64,000 bases of DNA from contig NZ_RBIE01000002.1 of the NCBI RefSeq assembly GCF_003633715.1, positions 186,001 through 250,000 on the forward strand, in the 5' to 3' direction. Under the pieces are notes generated by a model. That model saw only the letters and a list, made by a program, of their open reading frames with translations. It was not told the origin of the DNA and did no database searches. This document shows, piece by piece, positions 28,621 to 37,001 of the stretch. Position numbers and translations under genes: made by a program. Origin of the DNA: Thermovibrio guaymasensis. GTDB taxonomy: Bacteria; Aquificota; Aquificia; Desulfurobacteriales; Desulfurobacteriaceae. Position 1 is the first letter of the stretch. Each line of letters opens with the position of its first letter.

Positions 28621-29611
28621 CCTCTAGTGGGTTAATGTGATAGGTCTTTCCCTTATAGACTTTACTTATATCAAAATAAAGTCCGCTCCTCCTCCAAACT
28701 CCGCTAGCACCAGCTGTTCCTATTACAGTCCCCCTCTTTACTATCTGATTCTTCTTAACGTATATTTTATCAAGGTTTCCATAAACCGTTTGAAAGCCCT
28801 TTGGGTGCTGAATTATTACAAGGTTTCCGTAAGCTTTCAGGAACTTATCGTTAGTTCCTGCAAACTTAACAATCCCGGTTTCTGCTGCCCTTATGGGAGC
28901 TCCCGGCTTACTGAGAATAAATATTCCGGGATATCCGTTTTCCCTTACAGTAGGGTCAACCCTTCCATCAAGTGGAAAGTGGAATTCGATAGGCCTGTTC
29001 AGCTTTAAGACGTCCTTATAGCCTACAAGAATCTTCAACTTTTGACCGGGCCTCAGTATGTAAGGTTTCCTAAGGTGGTTTAACCTAATGATTGACCTTG
29101 GAGAAACCCTCAACTTCTTAGCTATCTTTAAAACAGAATCCCCTTTCTTTACCCTGTAATACTTATAAACGGGAACCTTTGTAAGACCGTTAGGAGCAAA
29201 CTTAGCTTTTTTACTCAGATCAACCTTTTTACGCTTTACAGAAGAGACCTTTACAGGAACTTTTAGTTTTTGGCCGACACGGATTACTGAGCTTCTAAGC
29301 CTATTTATCCTCTTAAGCTCCTTTACAGTAGTTCCAAACCTCTTTGCAATCTTACCTAGGGTATCTCCCCTTTTAACCCTATAGGTGATGAGCTTTAACT
29401 TTTTACTCTTAGTGGGAATTATTAACTTTTGACCTGGATAGATTACGTTTGAGCGGAGCCTATTTCTCCTTTTAATTTCCGAAACACTTACTCCAAACTT
29501 TTTAGCAATTTTCCCTAAAGTATCACCTCTCCTAACTCTATATATCTCATCTGCTAGGGAAAGTGTTGATAGAAAGAGGAAAAGGCTAATAAAGAATGAG
29601 AAAATCCTCAT
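28610..29611 (-). CDS. Secreted triple-LysM protein with degenerate LytM (M23-like) domain
   Basis: The start at 29611 follows GGGGAGAG and gives a clear signal peptide (about residues 1-20, ending SLA). Three LysM peptidoglycan-binding modules follow, each with R-x-G-D-T/S, near mature residues 23-65, 75-117 and 150-195. The C-terminal 125 residues have the LytM/M23 fold outline (PGAPIRAAETGIV, VIIQHPKGFQTVYGNL, IGTAGASG). However, the zinc-binding motifs are changed: NGYPGIFI replaces H-x-G-x-D, and SGLYFDI replaces the final H-x-H. Like EnvC and NlpD, it is therefore probably not a peptidase but an activator of cell-wall amidases. It overlaps the upstream acylphosphatase gene by 26 nt. Confidence 0.87.
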   Translation of the reverse strand: MRIFSFFISLFLFLSTLSLADEIYRVRRGDTLGKIAKKFGVSVSEIKRRNRLRSNVIYPGQKLIIPTKSKKLKLITYRVKRGDTLGKIAKRFGTTVKELKRINRLRSSVIRVGQKLKVPVKVSSVKRKKVDLSKKAKFAPNGLTKVPVYKYYRVKKGDSVLKIAKKLRVSPRSIIRLNHLRKPYILRPGQKLKILVGYKDVLKLNRPIEFHFPLDGRVDPTVRENGYPGIFILSKPGAPIRAAETGIVKFAGTNDKFLKAYGNLVIIQHPKGFQTVYGNLDKIYVKKNQIVKRGTVIGTAGASGVWRRSGLYFDISKVYKGKTYHINPLEVLK

Positions 29612-29864
29612 ACTCTCCCCTTGGCTCTGTAAACTCATACTCTACTCTATCTACTTTTGCAAAGAAAGGCCCTTCGTAGAGCTTAGATAGGAGCTCTTTA
29701 AGTTTTTCTTCCTCTCCCTCTGCGTACACCTCAACGCTTCCATCCGGAAGGTTCCTCACAAAACCCTTAAGTCCGAGCTCCTTTGCCTTCCTCCTAGTCC
29801 AAGCCCTGTAACCAACTCCCTGAACGATCCCGTAAACAAAAGCATGGAGACCCTTTATGGCCAT
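29586..29864 (-). CDS. acyP: Acylphosphatase
   Basis: This 92-residue enzyme hydrolyses carboxyl-phosphate bonds. The family signature is complete: VYGIVQGVGYRAW with catalytic Arg19 or neighbour, and GFVRNLPDGSVEVYAEG with the catalytic Asn. Length and fold pattern are normal for the family. Its start overlaps the patatin gene end by 10 nt and its end overlaps the LysM protein gene by 26 nt, so it is firmly part of this minus-strand run. Confidence 0.93.
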   Translation of the reverse strand: MAIKGLHAFVYGIVQGVGYRAWTRRKAKELGLKGFVRNLPDGSVEVYAEGEEEKLKELLSKLYEGPFFAKVDRVEYEFTEPRGEYEDFLILY

Positions 29865-30604
29865 AGCTTACTTTCCTCAAGGACTTTTAGAGTATCACTA
29901 AATGCAGTCTCAACAAACTCATCAATCAAATCAAAGTCAAAGGGACTTTCAGACTTTCGGTGGTTAACAATGATATCACAGTAAGGAAATCTCCTCTCCT
30001 GGTTTTCCATAACGCTAGCAAGGCTTGTCCTTAAGCTTACGTTCACCAGAGAATTAGGGTTAAACTCAGTTATACCCGTATTCACGTTTGAACAGACGTT
30101 AACCTCAACCCCCTCTGCCTTTGCCATCTCTGCCGGAAGGCAGTTCCTTATCCCGCCATCAACGTAGTACTTGCCGTTAATTTCCCAGGGAGAAAAGAGA
30201 GGAGGAATTGAAGAAGATGCTGTAACAAAGTCCGGCGCACTTCCTTCCTTCTTAAACTCTACCCTTAGAGTCTTTAAGTTTACAACGGCAAGACCAAAGG
30301 GTATTTTAAGTTCCCTAATGTCTATATCTCCAACTAACTTCCTTAACTCCCTGTATAAACCGTCCAACTTAAAGAGGCCTCCCCTAAAGGAGGGAGAGGC
30401 CAACTTACGCCAAGAGACGCTCTTAGCAATTTCAAGGATTTCATCGGGACTGTAGCCTGCACAGTAGAGAACCCCAACTACAGCCCCGGCGCTTGAACCA
30501 CAAACAAAGGAGGGAGCAAACCCTTTATACTCTAAAGCCTTTAAGAAACCTATGTGGGCCGTTCCCTTTACAAAACCGCCCGAAAGGGTAACTCCGATTT
30601 TCAT
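29855..30604 (-). CDS. Patatin-like phospholipase (RssA/NTE family)
   Basis: The 249-residue protein is a Ser-Asp dyad lipid acyl hydrolase. The oxyanion loop GGFVKG (residues 9-14), the nucleophile motif GSSAG near residue 38, and the catalytic DGG in YVDGGIRN near residue 152 are all present. The family includes RssA-type proteins and secreted virulence lipases. No signal peptide is visible, so it probably acts on the inner face of the membrane. The start directly follows the stop of the UPF0173 gene. Confidence 0.85.
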   Translation of the reverse strand: MKIGVTLSGGFVKGTAHIGFLKALEYKGFAPSFVCGSSAGAVVGVLYCAGYSPDEILEIAKSVSWRKLASPSFRGGLFKLDGLYRELRKLVGDIDIRELKIPFGLAVVNLKTLRVEFKKEGSAPDFVTASSSIPPLFSPWEINGKYYVDGGIRNCLPAEMAKAEGVEVNVCSNVNTGITEFNPNSLVNVSLRTSLASVMENQERRFPYCDIIVNHRKSESPFDFDLIDEFVETAFSDTLKVLEESKLWP

Positions 30605-31297
30605 TTAGAATTCCAGCTCTTCACCTGGCTGAAGGATCTGAACCTTCACCCCCCTTGCCTCTGCCAGCGCCTTAAAGTCTTCAGGCTCTGCATCAATTAT
30701 CGGCCACGTCTTAAAGTGCATAGGAACTGCAACCTGAGGTTTGATCATCTCTGCAGCTATTGCTGCGTCGCGAACGTCCATCGTAAAGTTCCCCCCTATC
30801 GGAAGGAGAGCCACGTGAATATCCTCGTACTTACCAAGGAGTTCCATATCGGAAATAAGTCCGGTATCCCCTGCGTGGTAAACGTTCTTACCCTCAACCT
30901 CAACTATTACTCCACAGGGACTTCCCAGAGTAACAACCTGGTCGTTTTCAATTACAGAAGAGCCGTGGGCAGCAGGAACAAGTTTTACCCTTCCAAAGGG
31001 GAACTTGAAACTCCCTCCTATGTGCATGGCATGAACGTTACCGGCTCCCTTTAAACTGCAGTACTGGCAAACTTCATAGATACTAACTATTGTGGCTCCC
31101 GTCCTCTTTGAAAGCTCAACTGCATCACCCAAGTGATCGCCGTGGCCGTGGGTAACGAAAATGTAGTTTAAATCTGTGAAATCCTCAGGTTTTGCAATCT
31201 TCCAGGGATTTCCAGTTAAAAAGGGGTCTATTAAAGCCTTTAAACCTTCACCTTCTAGGTAGTAAGCAGAGTGTCCCAGATACCAAAGCTTTGCCAT
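30605..31297 (-). CDS. UPF0173 metallo-beta-lactamase-fold hydrolase
   Basis: The 230-residue protein has the metal-binding HGHGDHLGD motif near residue 51, further His ligands at AAHGSS and HAGDTG, and PMHFKTWP near the C-terminus. It starts with LWYLGHSAYYLE, as usual for UPF0173. The family is widespread in bacteria and archaea and its physiological substrate is not settled. It is separated from the Roadblock gene by 9 nt and abuts the patatin gene. Confidence 0.88.
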   Translation of the reverse strand: MAKLWYLGHSAYYLEGEGLKALIDPFLTGNPWKIAKPEDFTDLNYIFVTHGHGDHLGDAVELSKRTGATIVSIYEVCQYCSLKGAGNVHAMHIGGSFKFPFGRVKLVPAAHGSSVIENDQVVTLGSPCGVIVEVEGKNVYHAGDTGLISDMELLGKYEDIHVALLPIGGNFTMDVRDAAIAAEMIKPQVAVPMHFKTWPIIDAEPEDFKALAEARGVKVQILQPGEELEF

Positions 31298-31306
31298 CTC
31301 TTCCCC

Positions 31307-31663
31307 CTAAAGGGTTTTAATTAATTTGGGTAGTTTACTCCTTACCCTAAACCTCATCCTACCGTAGAGTGGACTCCTCTTAGCTACAACAACTAAGTAA
31401 GTTTCGTTAATAAGCTTATAGGCTAAAAACTGGTACTTTTCTGAAAAGAGGAGGAGTTCCTTAAGATCATCCTCCTCATTTGAAATATCCTGAATAAACT
31501 CGCTCAGAGTATTAAGGGGATTAACCAGCTGAGTCGCAACCTCTTCAGGGTCAATGGATGTCTCTTTATCGTACCTATAGACGATAATTCCCTCTTCGTC
31601 TATAACAAGAACAGACTCTACTTCAGGGTTCTCTTGGGCAACTTCCTTAAGTAACTCTTCCAT
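31307..31663 (-). CDS. Roadblock/LC7-domain protein (MglB-like)
   Basis: The 118 residues fit a single Roadblock/LC7 fold: an N-terminal helix, then VESVLVIDEEGIIVYRY, a long central helix, a strand (YQFLAYKLINETYLVVVAK split by a turn) and a short C-terminal basic helix. Proteins of this type activate small Ras-like GTPases such as MglA in polarity or motility switching. No small GTPase gene is next to it, so the partner must be elsewhere or the protein works alone. It is 12 nt after asd. Confidence 0.72.
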   Translation of the reverse strand: MEELLKEVAQENPEVESVLVIDEEGIIVYRYDKETSIDPEEVATQLVNPLNTLSEFIQDISNEEDDLKELLLFSEKYQFLAYKLINETYLVVVAKRSPLYGRMRFRVRSKLPKLIKTL

Positions 31664-31675
31664 ATCCCTTTCCCC

Positions 31676-32692
31676 CTAAACCAGCCCCTTTTCAACTAAG
31701 AGCTCTGCAATCTGAACAGCGTTTAGAGCTGCTCCTTTCCTCAGGTTATCTCCAACAATCCAAAGGTTTAGACCGTTCTCTATTGTATCATCTTTCCTAA
31801 TCCTTCCTACAAGGACTTCGTCCTTTCCTGCAACGTCAATCGGAGTTGGATAGATCAAGTTCTCAAAGTCATCAACGACCTTAACGCCGGGAGCTTTGCT
31901 CAGGAGCTCCCTCGCCTCCTCAACAGAGATAGGCCTTTCAAACTCAAGGTTAACTGCCTCACTGTGTCCGATAAAAACTGGAACCCTAACGCAGGTCGGA
32001 GAGACCTTTATTGAATCGTCGTGCATAATCTTTTTGGTTTCATTTACCATCTTAAGCTCTTCCCTCGTGTAACCACTTTCAAAGAACTTATCTATGTGAG
32101 GAACACAGTTAAAGGCGATCTGCTTTGGAATCTTCTTTGGAGGAGGAACAGGCTTACCTTCTAAAACTGCCCTAGTCTGCTCTTTAAGCTCTTCAATTGC
32201 CGCAGCTCCAGCTCCGGAAACTGCCTGATAGGTTGAAACAACGACCCTCTTAATCTTCGCAAAGTCGTGAAGGGGCTTTAGAACTACAACCATTTGAATT
32301 GTAGAACAGTTGGGGTTAGCAATTATCCCTTTGTGCCACTCAACGTCCTCAGGGTTAACTTCAGGAACCACTAAAGGAACATCTGGGTCCATCCTGAAGG
32401 CCGAGCTGTTATCAATTACAACTGCTCCCCTCTTAACTGCTTCAGGAGCGAACTCTTTGCTCCTCTCCCCTCCTGCTGAGAAGAGGGCTATGTCAACTCC
32501 TTCAAAACTTTCAGGGCGGAGCTCCTGAACCTCAACCTCTTCACCTTTAAAAGGCAGCTTCTTCCCTGCAGAACGCTTAGAGGCAAGGAGAACCAGTTTC
32601 TTAACGGGAAAGTTCCTCTGCTCTAAAGTCTTTATCATCTCACGGCCAACAGCCCCTGTAGCCCCTACAACAGCTACTGTATATCCCTTCAT
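31676..32692 (-). CDS. asd: Aspartate-semialdehyde dehydrogenase
   Basis: Asd reduces aspartyl phosphate to the semialdehyde for lysine, threonine and methionine. The 338 residues contain the NADP-binding VGATGAVG at 9-16, SAGGERSKEFA, the catalytic Cys in ANPNCSTIQM near residue 128, the TYQAVSGAG motif, and the C-terminal VGDNLRKGAALNAVQ. It follows leuB by 10 nt. Its substrate comes from LysC, encoded about 4 kb downstream on the same strand. Confidence 0.95.
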   Translation of the reverse strand: MKGYTVAVVGATGAVGREMIKTLEQRNFPVKKLVLLASKRSAGKKLPFKGEEVEVQELRPESFEGVDIALFSAGGERSKEFAPEAVKRGAVVIDNSSAFRMDPDVPLVVPEVNPEDVEWHKGIIANPNCSTIQMVVVLKPLHDFAKIKRVVVSTYQAVSGAGAAAIEELKEQTRAVLEGKPVPPPKKIPKQIAFNCVPHIDKFFESGYTREELKMVNETKKIMHDDSIKVSPTCVRVPVFIGHSEAVNLEFERPISVEEARELLSKAPGVKVVDDFENLIYPTPIDVAGKDEVLVGRIRKDDTIENGLNLWIVGDNLRKGAALNAVQIAELLVEKGLV

Positions 32693-32702
32693 CTCCCTCT
32701 CC

Positions 32703-33782
32703 TTAAACTTCTTTTAGTTCTTGAGCTATTAGATCTCCCATCTCCTCCGTTGAAACGAGCTCACACCCTTCAGAGTATATGTCCTTAGTCCTGTAGCCCT
32801 TTGAAAGAACTCTCCTAACTGCCTTGTCTATTGCTTCCTCAACCTCCGGCATGTTAAAGGAGTAAGTAAACATCATAGCTGCAGAGTTAATGGTCGCTAT
32901 CGGGTTGGCAACATTCTGACCTGCGATATCGGGGGCTGAACCGTGAATAGGTTCGTAAAGGCCTATTTTCCCGCCGATTGAGGCTGAAGGAAGCATACCG
33001 AGGGAACCTGTAAGCATTGCACAGGCGTCAGAGAGGATGTCTCCGAAGATGTTCGTCGTGACTATTACGTCAAACTGCTTCGGCCATCTGATAATCTGCA
33101 TAGCCGCGTTATCTACGTACATGTGGTTAAGCTCAACGTCTTGATAATCTTGATGAACCTTTTCTACAACCTCCCTCCAGAGAACGGTTGCCTCAAGGAC
33201 GTTAGCTTTATCTACACTGGTAACCTTCTTATTCCTCTTCCTAGCAACTTCAAAGGCTACCCTTGCAATCCTCTCAACTTCGTGTTCGTAGTACCTCAGG
33301 GTATTTATACCTACCCTCTCATCTCCATCTACGAAGATTCCCCTGGGAATTCCAAAGTAAATTCCACTAGTGAGCTCCCTAACTACCATTATGTCAACGC
33401 CCTTGATAACTTCAGGCTTTAAGGTTGAAGCATCCAGGAGCTCGTCGTAAAGCTTAGCAGGCCTTAAGTTTGCAAAGGCGTTTAACAGTTTCCTCATTCC
33501 AAGGAGAGCCCTCTCGGGCCTTATCTCAAAAGGAAGGTTATCCCACTTTGGACCGCCAACTGCTCCAAGGAGAACTGCATCTGAGGAGAGGATTAACTCT
33601 TTAGTTTCGTCTGGAAAAGGAACTCCAGTTTCATCTATTGCTGCACCGCCGATTAAACCGTACTTGTAGTTGATCTTAAATCCAAACTTCTCAGAGGCAG
33701 CGTCCATAACTTTCACTGCCTGTTTTACTATCTCAGGTCCTATTCCATCTCCAGGAAGGACTGCAACTGTAAACTCTTTCAC
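32703..33782 (-). CDS. leuB: 3-isopropylmalate dehydrogenase
   Basis: LeuB performs the oxidative decarboxylation in leucine synthesis and, in citramalate users, the matching step toward isoleucine. The 359 residues contain [11 protein letters not shown] at the N-terminus, the GAVGGPKWD segment, and [11 protein letters not shown] with substrate-binding Arg residues. Also present are the metal-binding [17 protein letters not shown] and the NAD-binding [12 protein letters not shown]. These fit LeuB rather than isocitrate or homoisocitrate dehydrogenase. It lies 9 nt after leuD. Confidence 0.95.
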   Translation of the reverse strand: MKEFTVAVLPGDGIGPEIVKQAVKVMDAASEKFGFKINYKYGLIGGAAIDETGVPFPDETKELILSSDAVLLGAVGGPKWDNLPFEIRPERALLGMRKLLNAFANLRPAKLYDELLDASTLKPEVIKGVDIMVVRELTSGIYFGIPRGIFVDGDERVGINTLRYYEHEVERIARVAFEVARKRNKKVTSVDKANVLEATVLWREVVEKVHQDYQDVELNHMYVDNAAMQIIRWPKQFDVIVTTNIFGDILSDACAMLTGSLGMLPSASIGGKIGLYEPIHGSAPDIAGQNVANPIATINSAAMMFTYSFNMPEVEEAIDKAVRRVLSKGYRTKDIYSEGCELVSTEEMGDLIAQELKEV

Positions 33783-33791
33783 TTCAACCTC

Positions 33792-34295
33792 CTATTTCAA
33801 GCCTAGTTTCTGCTTTGCGTACTCCATTAAACCGCCGGCTTCCATAATCTTCCTAATATCCTCAGAAATTGGAGTAGCCTTAAACTCTTTCCCTTTGGTT
33901 AAGTTCTTAATTACTCCGGTCTCAGGGTTTATCTCAACGATGTCCCCTTCCTCAATTCCCTCAACCGCTTCTGGAGACTCAAATATGGGAAGACCTATGT
34001 TTATAGCGTTTCTGTAGAAAATCCTTGCAAAGGACTTTGCAATTACAGCACTTACCCCTGCGGCCTTAATAGCTATTGGAGCGTGTTCCCTTGAAGAACC
34101 ACAGCCGAAGTTCTTACCTGCAACTATGATATCTCTAGGTTTTACCTTCTTTGGAAACTCAGGATCTGCATCCTCCATAACGTGCTTTGCAAGTTCCTGG
34201 GGATCTGAGGTATTTAGGTACCTAGCTGGAATTATCTCATCCGTATTGATGTCATCCCCAAACTTAAAGACCCTTCCCTTCAAAACTTCACTCAT
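33792..34295 (-). CDS. leuD: 3-isopropylmalate dehydratase small subunit
   Basis: LeuD is the swivel domain partner of the iron-sulfur protein LeuC; together they isomerise isopropylmalate, and citramalate in the CimA route. The 167-residue length fits the short (archaeal-like) LeuD form. [15 protein letters not shown] and the [14 protein letters not shown] signature are present. LeuC is not encoded in this window. An AGGAGG ribosome site precedes the ATG. This is the first gene of the leuD-leuB-asd run. Confidence 0.94.
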   Translation of the reverse strand: MSEVLKGRVFKFGDDINTDEIIPARYLNTSDPQELAKHVMEDADPEFPKKVKPRDIIVAGKNFGCGSSREHAPIAIKAAGVSAVIAKSFARIFYRNAINIGLPIFESPEAVEGIEEGDIVEINPETGVIKNLTKGKEFKATPISEDIRKIMEAGGLMEYAKQKLGLK

Positions 34296-34454
34296 TCCTA
34301 TCCTCCTAAAGAAATTGCTATGGAAATTCTAATAAAGAGTATAGGCAGAGGAAAGAATTCTAGGAAATTATTGAATTTTATTGAAAATTGGAAGTCCCAA
34401 AAGGAAAGTAGGAAGGATTATCGGGCGGGAATATTAGATGGAGGTAAAAATATA
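34296..34454 (-). other. 159-bp gap between the tRNA cluster and leuD
   Basis: AT-rich DNA with no coding sequence on either strand that I would support. It probably holds the end of the tRNA transcript and the leuD promoter, but I see no clear hairpin with a T run and no convincing -35/-10 pair. Confidence 0.5.
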
Positions 34455-34531
34455 TGGAGCGGGCGACGGGATTCGAACCCGCGACCCTCAGCTTGGAAGG
34501 CTGATGCTCTAGCCAGCTGAGCTACGCCCGC
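34455..34531 (-). tRNA. tRNA-Gly (anticodon TCC)
   Basis: The reverse strand folds as a complete cloverleaf: acceptor GCGGGCG/CGCCCGC, D-loop AGCTGGCTA, anticodon loop CTTCCAA, T-loop TTCGAAT. A genomic CCA end is present at 34455-34457. Last member of the four-tRNA cluster. Confidence 0.95.
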
Positions 34532-34535
34532 TCAT

Positions 34536-34612
34536 TGGTTGCGGGGGCGGGATTTGAACCCGCGACCTCCGGGTTATGAGCCCGGCGAGCTACCAGACTG
34601 CTCTACCCCGCG
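34536..34612 (-). tRNA. Initiator tRNA-fMet (anticodon CAT)
   Basis: Cloverleaf with anticodon loop CTCATAA. Initiator features are present: a C1-A72 mismatch at the top of the acceptor stem (CGCGGGG against CCCCGCA) and three G-C pairs at the bottom of the anticodon stem (GGG/CCC). CCA is encoded. Confidence 0.95.
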
Positions 34613-34616
34613 ATAG

Positions 34617-34702
34617 TGGTGGAGGGGGCAGGATTCGAACCTGCGTAGGCGTAAGCCGGCGGATTTACAGTCCGCTGCCTTTGACCACTCGGCCACCCCT
34701 CC
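34617..34702 (-). tRNA. tRNA-Tyr (anticodon GTA)
   Basis: 86 nt with CCA, a class II tRNA with a long variable arm. Acceptor GGAGGGG/CCCCTCC, anticodon loop CTGTAAA, T-loop TTCGAAT. Confidence 0.95.
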
Positions 34703-34706
34703 ACTA

Positions 34707-34783
34707 TGGTGCCGGCTGAGGGAGTCGAACCCCCGACCTGGTGATTACAAGTCACCCGCTCTAGCCAGCTGAGCTAAGCCGGC
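34707..34783 (-). tRNA. tRNA-Thr (anticodon TGT)
   Basis: Cloverleaf with acceptor GCCGGCT/AGCCGGC, anticodon loop CTTGTAA, T-loop TTCGACT and encoded CCA. It is the first tRNA of the cluster, about a dozen nt after the predicted transcription start. Confidence 0.95.
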
Positions 34784-34803
34784 ACTCATCGTGGACGCTG
34801 AAT

Positions 34804-34831
34804 AATATAGGAAGGTTTCATAAGGTGTCAA
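34804..34831 (-). promoter_or_regulatory. Promoter of the tRNA Thr-Tyr-fMet-Gly cluster
   Basis: On the minus strand TTGACA (34831-34826) is followed after 16 bp by TATATT (34809-34804), or after 18 bp by TATTAT. This is a near-consensus housekeeping promoter directed at the tRNA genes, about 20 nt before tRNA-Thr. The sequence after the -10, CAGCGTCC, is G/C-containing as at many stringently controlled stable-RNA promoters. Confidence 0.75.
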
Positions 34832-34880
34832 GTCCTTCCCGACTACTAAATTTAAAACTACAAAAATCGGAGGTAGAGAG

Positions 34881-35543
34881 ATGATAGACCTTCACACCCA
34901 TACTCTCTTTAGTGATGGAGAACTCCTTCCCAGCGAGCTAGTTAGAAGAGCAGAGGCCATTGGCTGCAGGGCAATTGCACTGACAGACCACGTTGACTAC
35001 TCAAACTATAAGTTCGTCCTTGAAAGGCTGTGGGAAACTGTTGAAATACTGAACGAAAACACTTCACTTTTAGTTATTCCCGGAGTTGAGATAACCCACG
35101 TTCCTCCCTTAAAGATTCCCGAGCTGATAGAGAAGTGCAGGGAAGAGGGAGCTCTAATAGTTGTCGTTCACGGAGAGACAATTGTTGAACCGGTTTCACC
35201 GGGAACCAACAGGGCAGCAATTGAGGGAAGGGCTGACATACTAGCCCACCCAGGGCTCATAACGAAGGAAGAGGCTGAACTGGCAAAGGAAAGAGGAGTC
35301 TTCCTTGAGATAACAACCAGGAGAGGCCACAGCATAACGAACGGGCACGTTGCAAAGCTGGCAACTGAGGTTGGAGCTCCAATGGTCATAAACACCGATT
35401 CCCACTCTCCAGGAGACCTAGTTACAAGGAGCTTTGCCCTCAAAGTGGGTATAGGTGCAGGCCTTACGGTAGCTCAGGTTGAAGAGTGTTTTTCAAACAG
35501 TGAAAGGATCGTCAAGAGGTTGACTGAAAAACTGAAAAGGTAA
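34881..35543 (+). CDS. PHP-domain phosphoesterase (histidinol-phosphatase-like)
   Basis: The 220-residue protein is a compact PHP-fold metal-dependent phosphoesterase. Motif I DLHTHTLFSDGELLP (residues 3-17), motif II TDHVDYS, the GVEITH strand, ILAHPGLI and the late NTDSHSPGD supply the usual His and Asp ligands. Relatives include histidinol phosphatase and PHP-type YcdX proteins; the substrate cannot be decided. GGAGGTAGAG precedes the ATG. The tRNA-Sec gene starts 12 nt after its stop, so both may share a transcript. Confidence 0.82.
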   Translation: MIDLHTHTLFSDGELLPSELVRRAEAIGCRAIALTDHVDYSNYKFVLERLWETVEILNENTSLLVIPGVEITHVPPLKIPELIEKCREEGALIVVVHGETIVEPVSPGTNRAAIEGRADILAHPGLITKEEAELAKERGVFLEITTRRGHSITNGHVAKLATEVGAPMVINTDSHSPGDLVTRSFALKVGIGAGLTVAQVEECFSNSERIVKRLTEKLKR

Positions 35544-35555
35544 AATTTAGCCTGT

Positions 35556-35650
35556 GGAGGCGGACGGGGGCTGGTGTCCCCCCCGGACTTCAAATCCGGT
35601 GGCCCCGCTAGGAGCGGGGTGGTGGGTTCGATTCCCATCCGCCTCCGCCA
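35556..35650 (+). tRNA. selC: Selenocysteine tRNA (anticodon TCA)
   Basis: The 95-nt sequence has the marks of tRNA-Sec: an 8-bp acceptor stem GGAGGCGG/CCGCCTCC, a long D stem (GGGGG/CCCCC), anticodon loop CTTCAAA reading UGA, and a long variable arm (GCCCCGC/GCGGGG). It has TTCGATT in the T-loop and an encoded CCA. It implies that the organism inserts selenocysteine at some UGA codons. Its last base is directly followed by the stop codon of convergent radA. Confidence 0.95.
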
Positions 35651-36967
35651 CTAAACTAAAAGCTTTTCAGGTATCTCCTCCACCCTCTTAACGTCACTAA
35701 CCACTTCAAGGCCGTTTTTTTCAGCCTCTCTCAGCCTCAGCTCTTCAAGCTTTACTCTCCTAACTTCTCCAGTTAGGCCAATTTCACCAAAGACTGCGAT
35801 ACTCTCTTTAACAGGCCTTTCGTAGTAACTTGAAGCAATTGCAGTTGCAACGGGCAGGTCAACTGCAGGTTCGTCAACCTTAACGCCCCCAACTACGTTA
35901 ACGAAAACGTCAAAGTTCCTTAGGGGAATCCCAAGCTCCTTTTCAAGGACTGCGACAATTATTGAAAGCCTGTTAGGGCTAATTCCCTTTGCCCTCCTTT
36001 GGGGAGTCGTGAAGATTGCCCTTGTAACGAGGGCTTGGACTTCTAAGAGTATCGGCCTACTTCCCTCAATCCCTGCAAAGATAACAGAACCCGGTTTTCC
36101 CTTAGGCCTTTCTGATAGGAAAAACTCTGAAGGGTTTGGAACCTCCCTTAGTCCCCTATCAGTCATCTCAAAAACTGCAAGCTCGCCGGTACTTCCAAAT
36201 CTGTTCTTTAAACTCTTAAAGATCCTAAAGTTGTATCCCCTGTCCCCCTCAAACTGGAAGACTGCATCAACTATGTGTTCCAAAACCTTAGGACCTGCAA
36301 TGTTTCCCTCTTTCGTAACGTGGCCTACGATAAAGGCGGTTATTCCCATTCCTTTACAGAGGTTTGTTATGAATGCTGTAGACTCCCTAACCTGTGAGAC
36401 TGAACCTGCAGAACTCTCAATGTAGGGAAGGTAAAGGGTCTGAATAGAGTCAAATACAACGAAGTTTGGTTTAATCTCTTTTATGTGCTTCTCAATCTCC
36501 TCAAGGTTGTTTTCAGAGAGAATCAGGAGGTTATCCTCATCAATTCCGAGCCTATCGGCCCTCAGGGCAACCTGCTGGGGAGACTCTTCTGCGGTAACGT
36601 AGAGGGCCTTACCCCTCTTTGCAAAGATTGAGGAAATTTGAAGTAAAAAAGTTGACTTCCCTATTCCCGGTTCTCCGGAAACAAGGGCTACCGAACCTTT
36701 AACTACTCCCCCTCCAGTTACCCTGTCAAACTCGCCTATTCCAGTTAAGAAGCGCTCTTCCCTGTCCTTACCTACTTCTCTTATCGGAAGAGGTTTAGAT
36801 ACGGTAGGAGTTACCCAGGAGCTCCTAGGGTTCTTATTAGACCTGCCTTCCCTTAAAACCTCCTCTACTAAAGAGCCCCAAGCACCACATTCTGGACACC
36901 TTCCAGCCCACTTCGGACTTCTGTAACCACACTCCTGACACACGTATACGCTTTTTCTCTTTGCCAT
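35651..36967 (-). CDS. radA: DNA repair protein RadA (Sms)
   Basis: RadA is a RecA-like helicase acting in recombination intermediate processing. The 438 residues contain an N-terminal four-cysteine zinc finger (VCQECGY and GRCPECG), Walker A GEPGIGKST near residue 92, the RadA-specific KNRFGSTGE motif, and a C-terminal Lon-protease-like domain without its active site. The ATG at 36967 is preferred to a TTG four codons upstream because family members begin directly before the zinc finger; neither has a strong ribosome site. It converges on tRNA-Sec with no spacer. Confidence 0.95.
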   Translation of the reverse strand: MAKRKSVYVCQECGYRSPKWAGRCPECGAWGSLVEEVLREGRSNKNPRSSWVTPTVSKPLPIREVGKDREERFLTGIGEFDRVTGGGVVKGSVALVSGEPGIGKSTFLLQISSIFAKRGKALYVTAEESPQQVALRADRLGIDEDNLLILSENNLEEIEKHIKEIKPNFVVFDSIQTLYLPYIESSAGSVSQVRESTAFITNLCKGMGITAFIVGHVTKEGNIAGPKVLEHIVDAVFQFEGDRGYNFRIFKSLKNRFGSTGELAVFEMTDRGLREVPNPSEFFLSERPKGKPGSVIFAGIEGSRPILLEVQALVTRAIFTTPQRRAKGISPNRLSIIVAVLEKELGIPLRNFDVFVNVVGGVKVDEPAVDLPVATAIASSYYERPVKESIAVFGEIGLTGEVRRVKLEELRLREAEKNGLEVVSDVKRVEEIPEKLLV

Positions 36968-37001
36968 AAAAGGGACCAAATCGGTTTAAAGAGAATATAG
37001 G

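Noticed and set aside
34320-34520. 66-codon plus-strand frame containing a GRRDSNPRP stretch
   Set aside because: It reads antisense through tRNA-Gly. This peptide is a well-known artefact of translating tRNA genes backwards.
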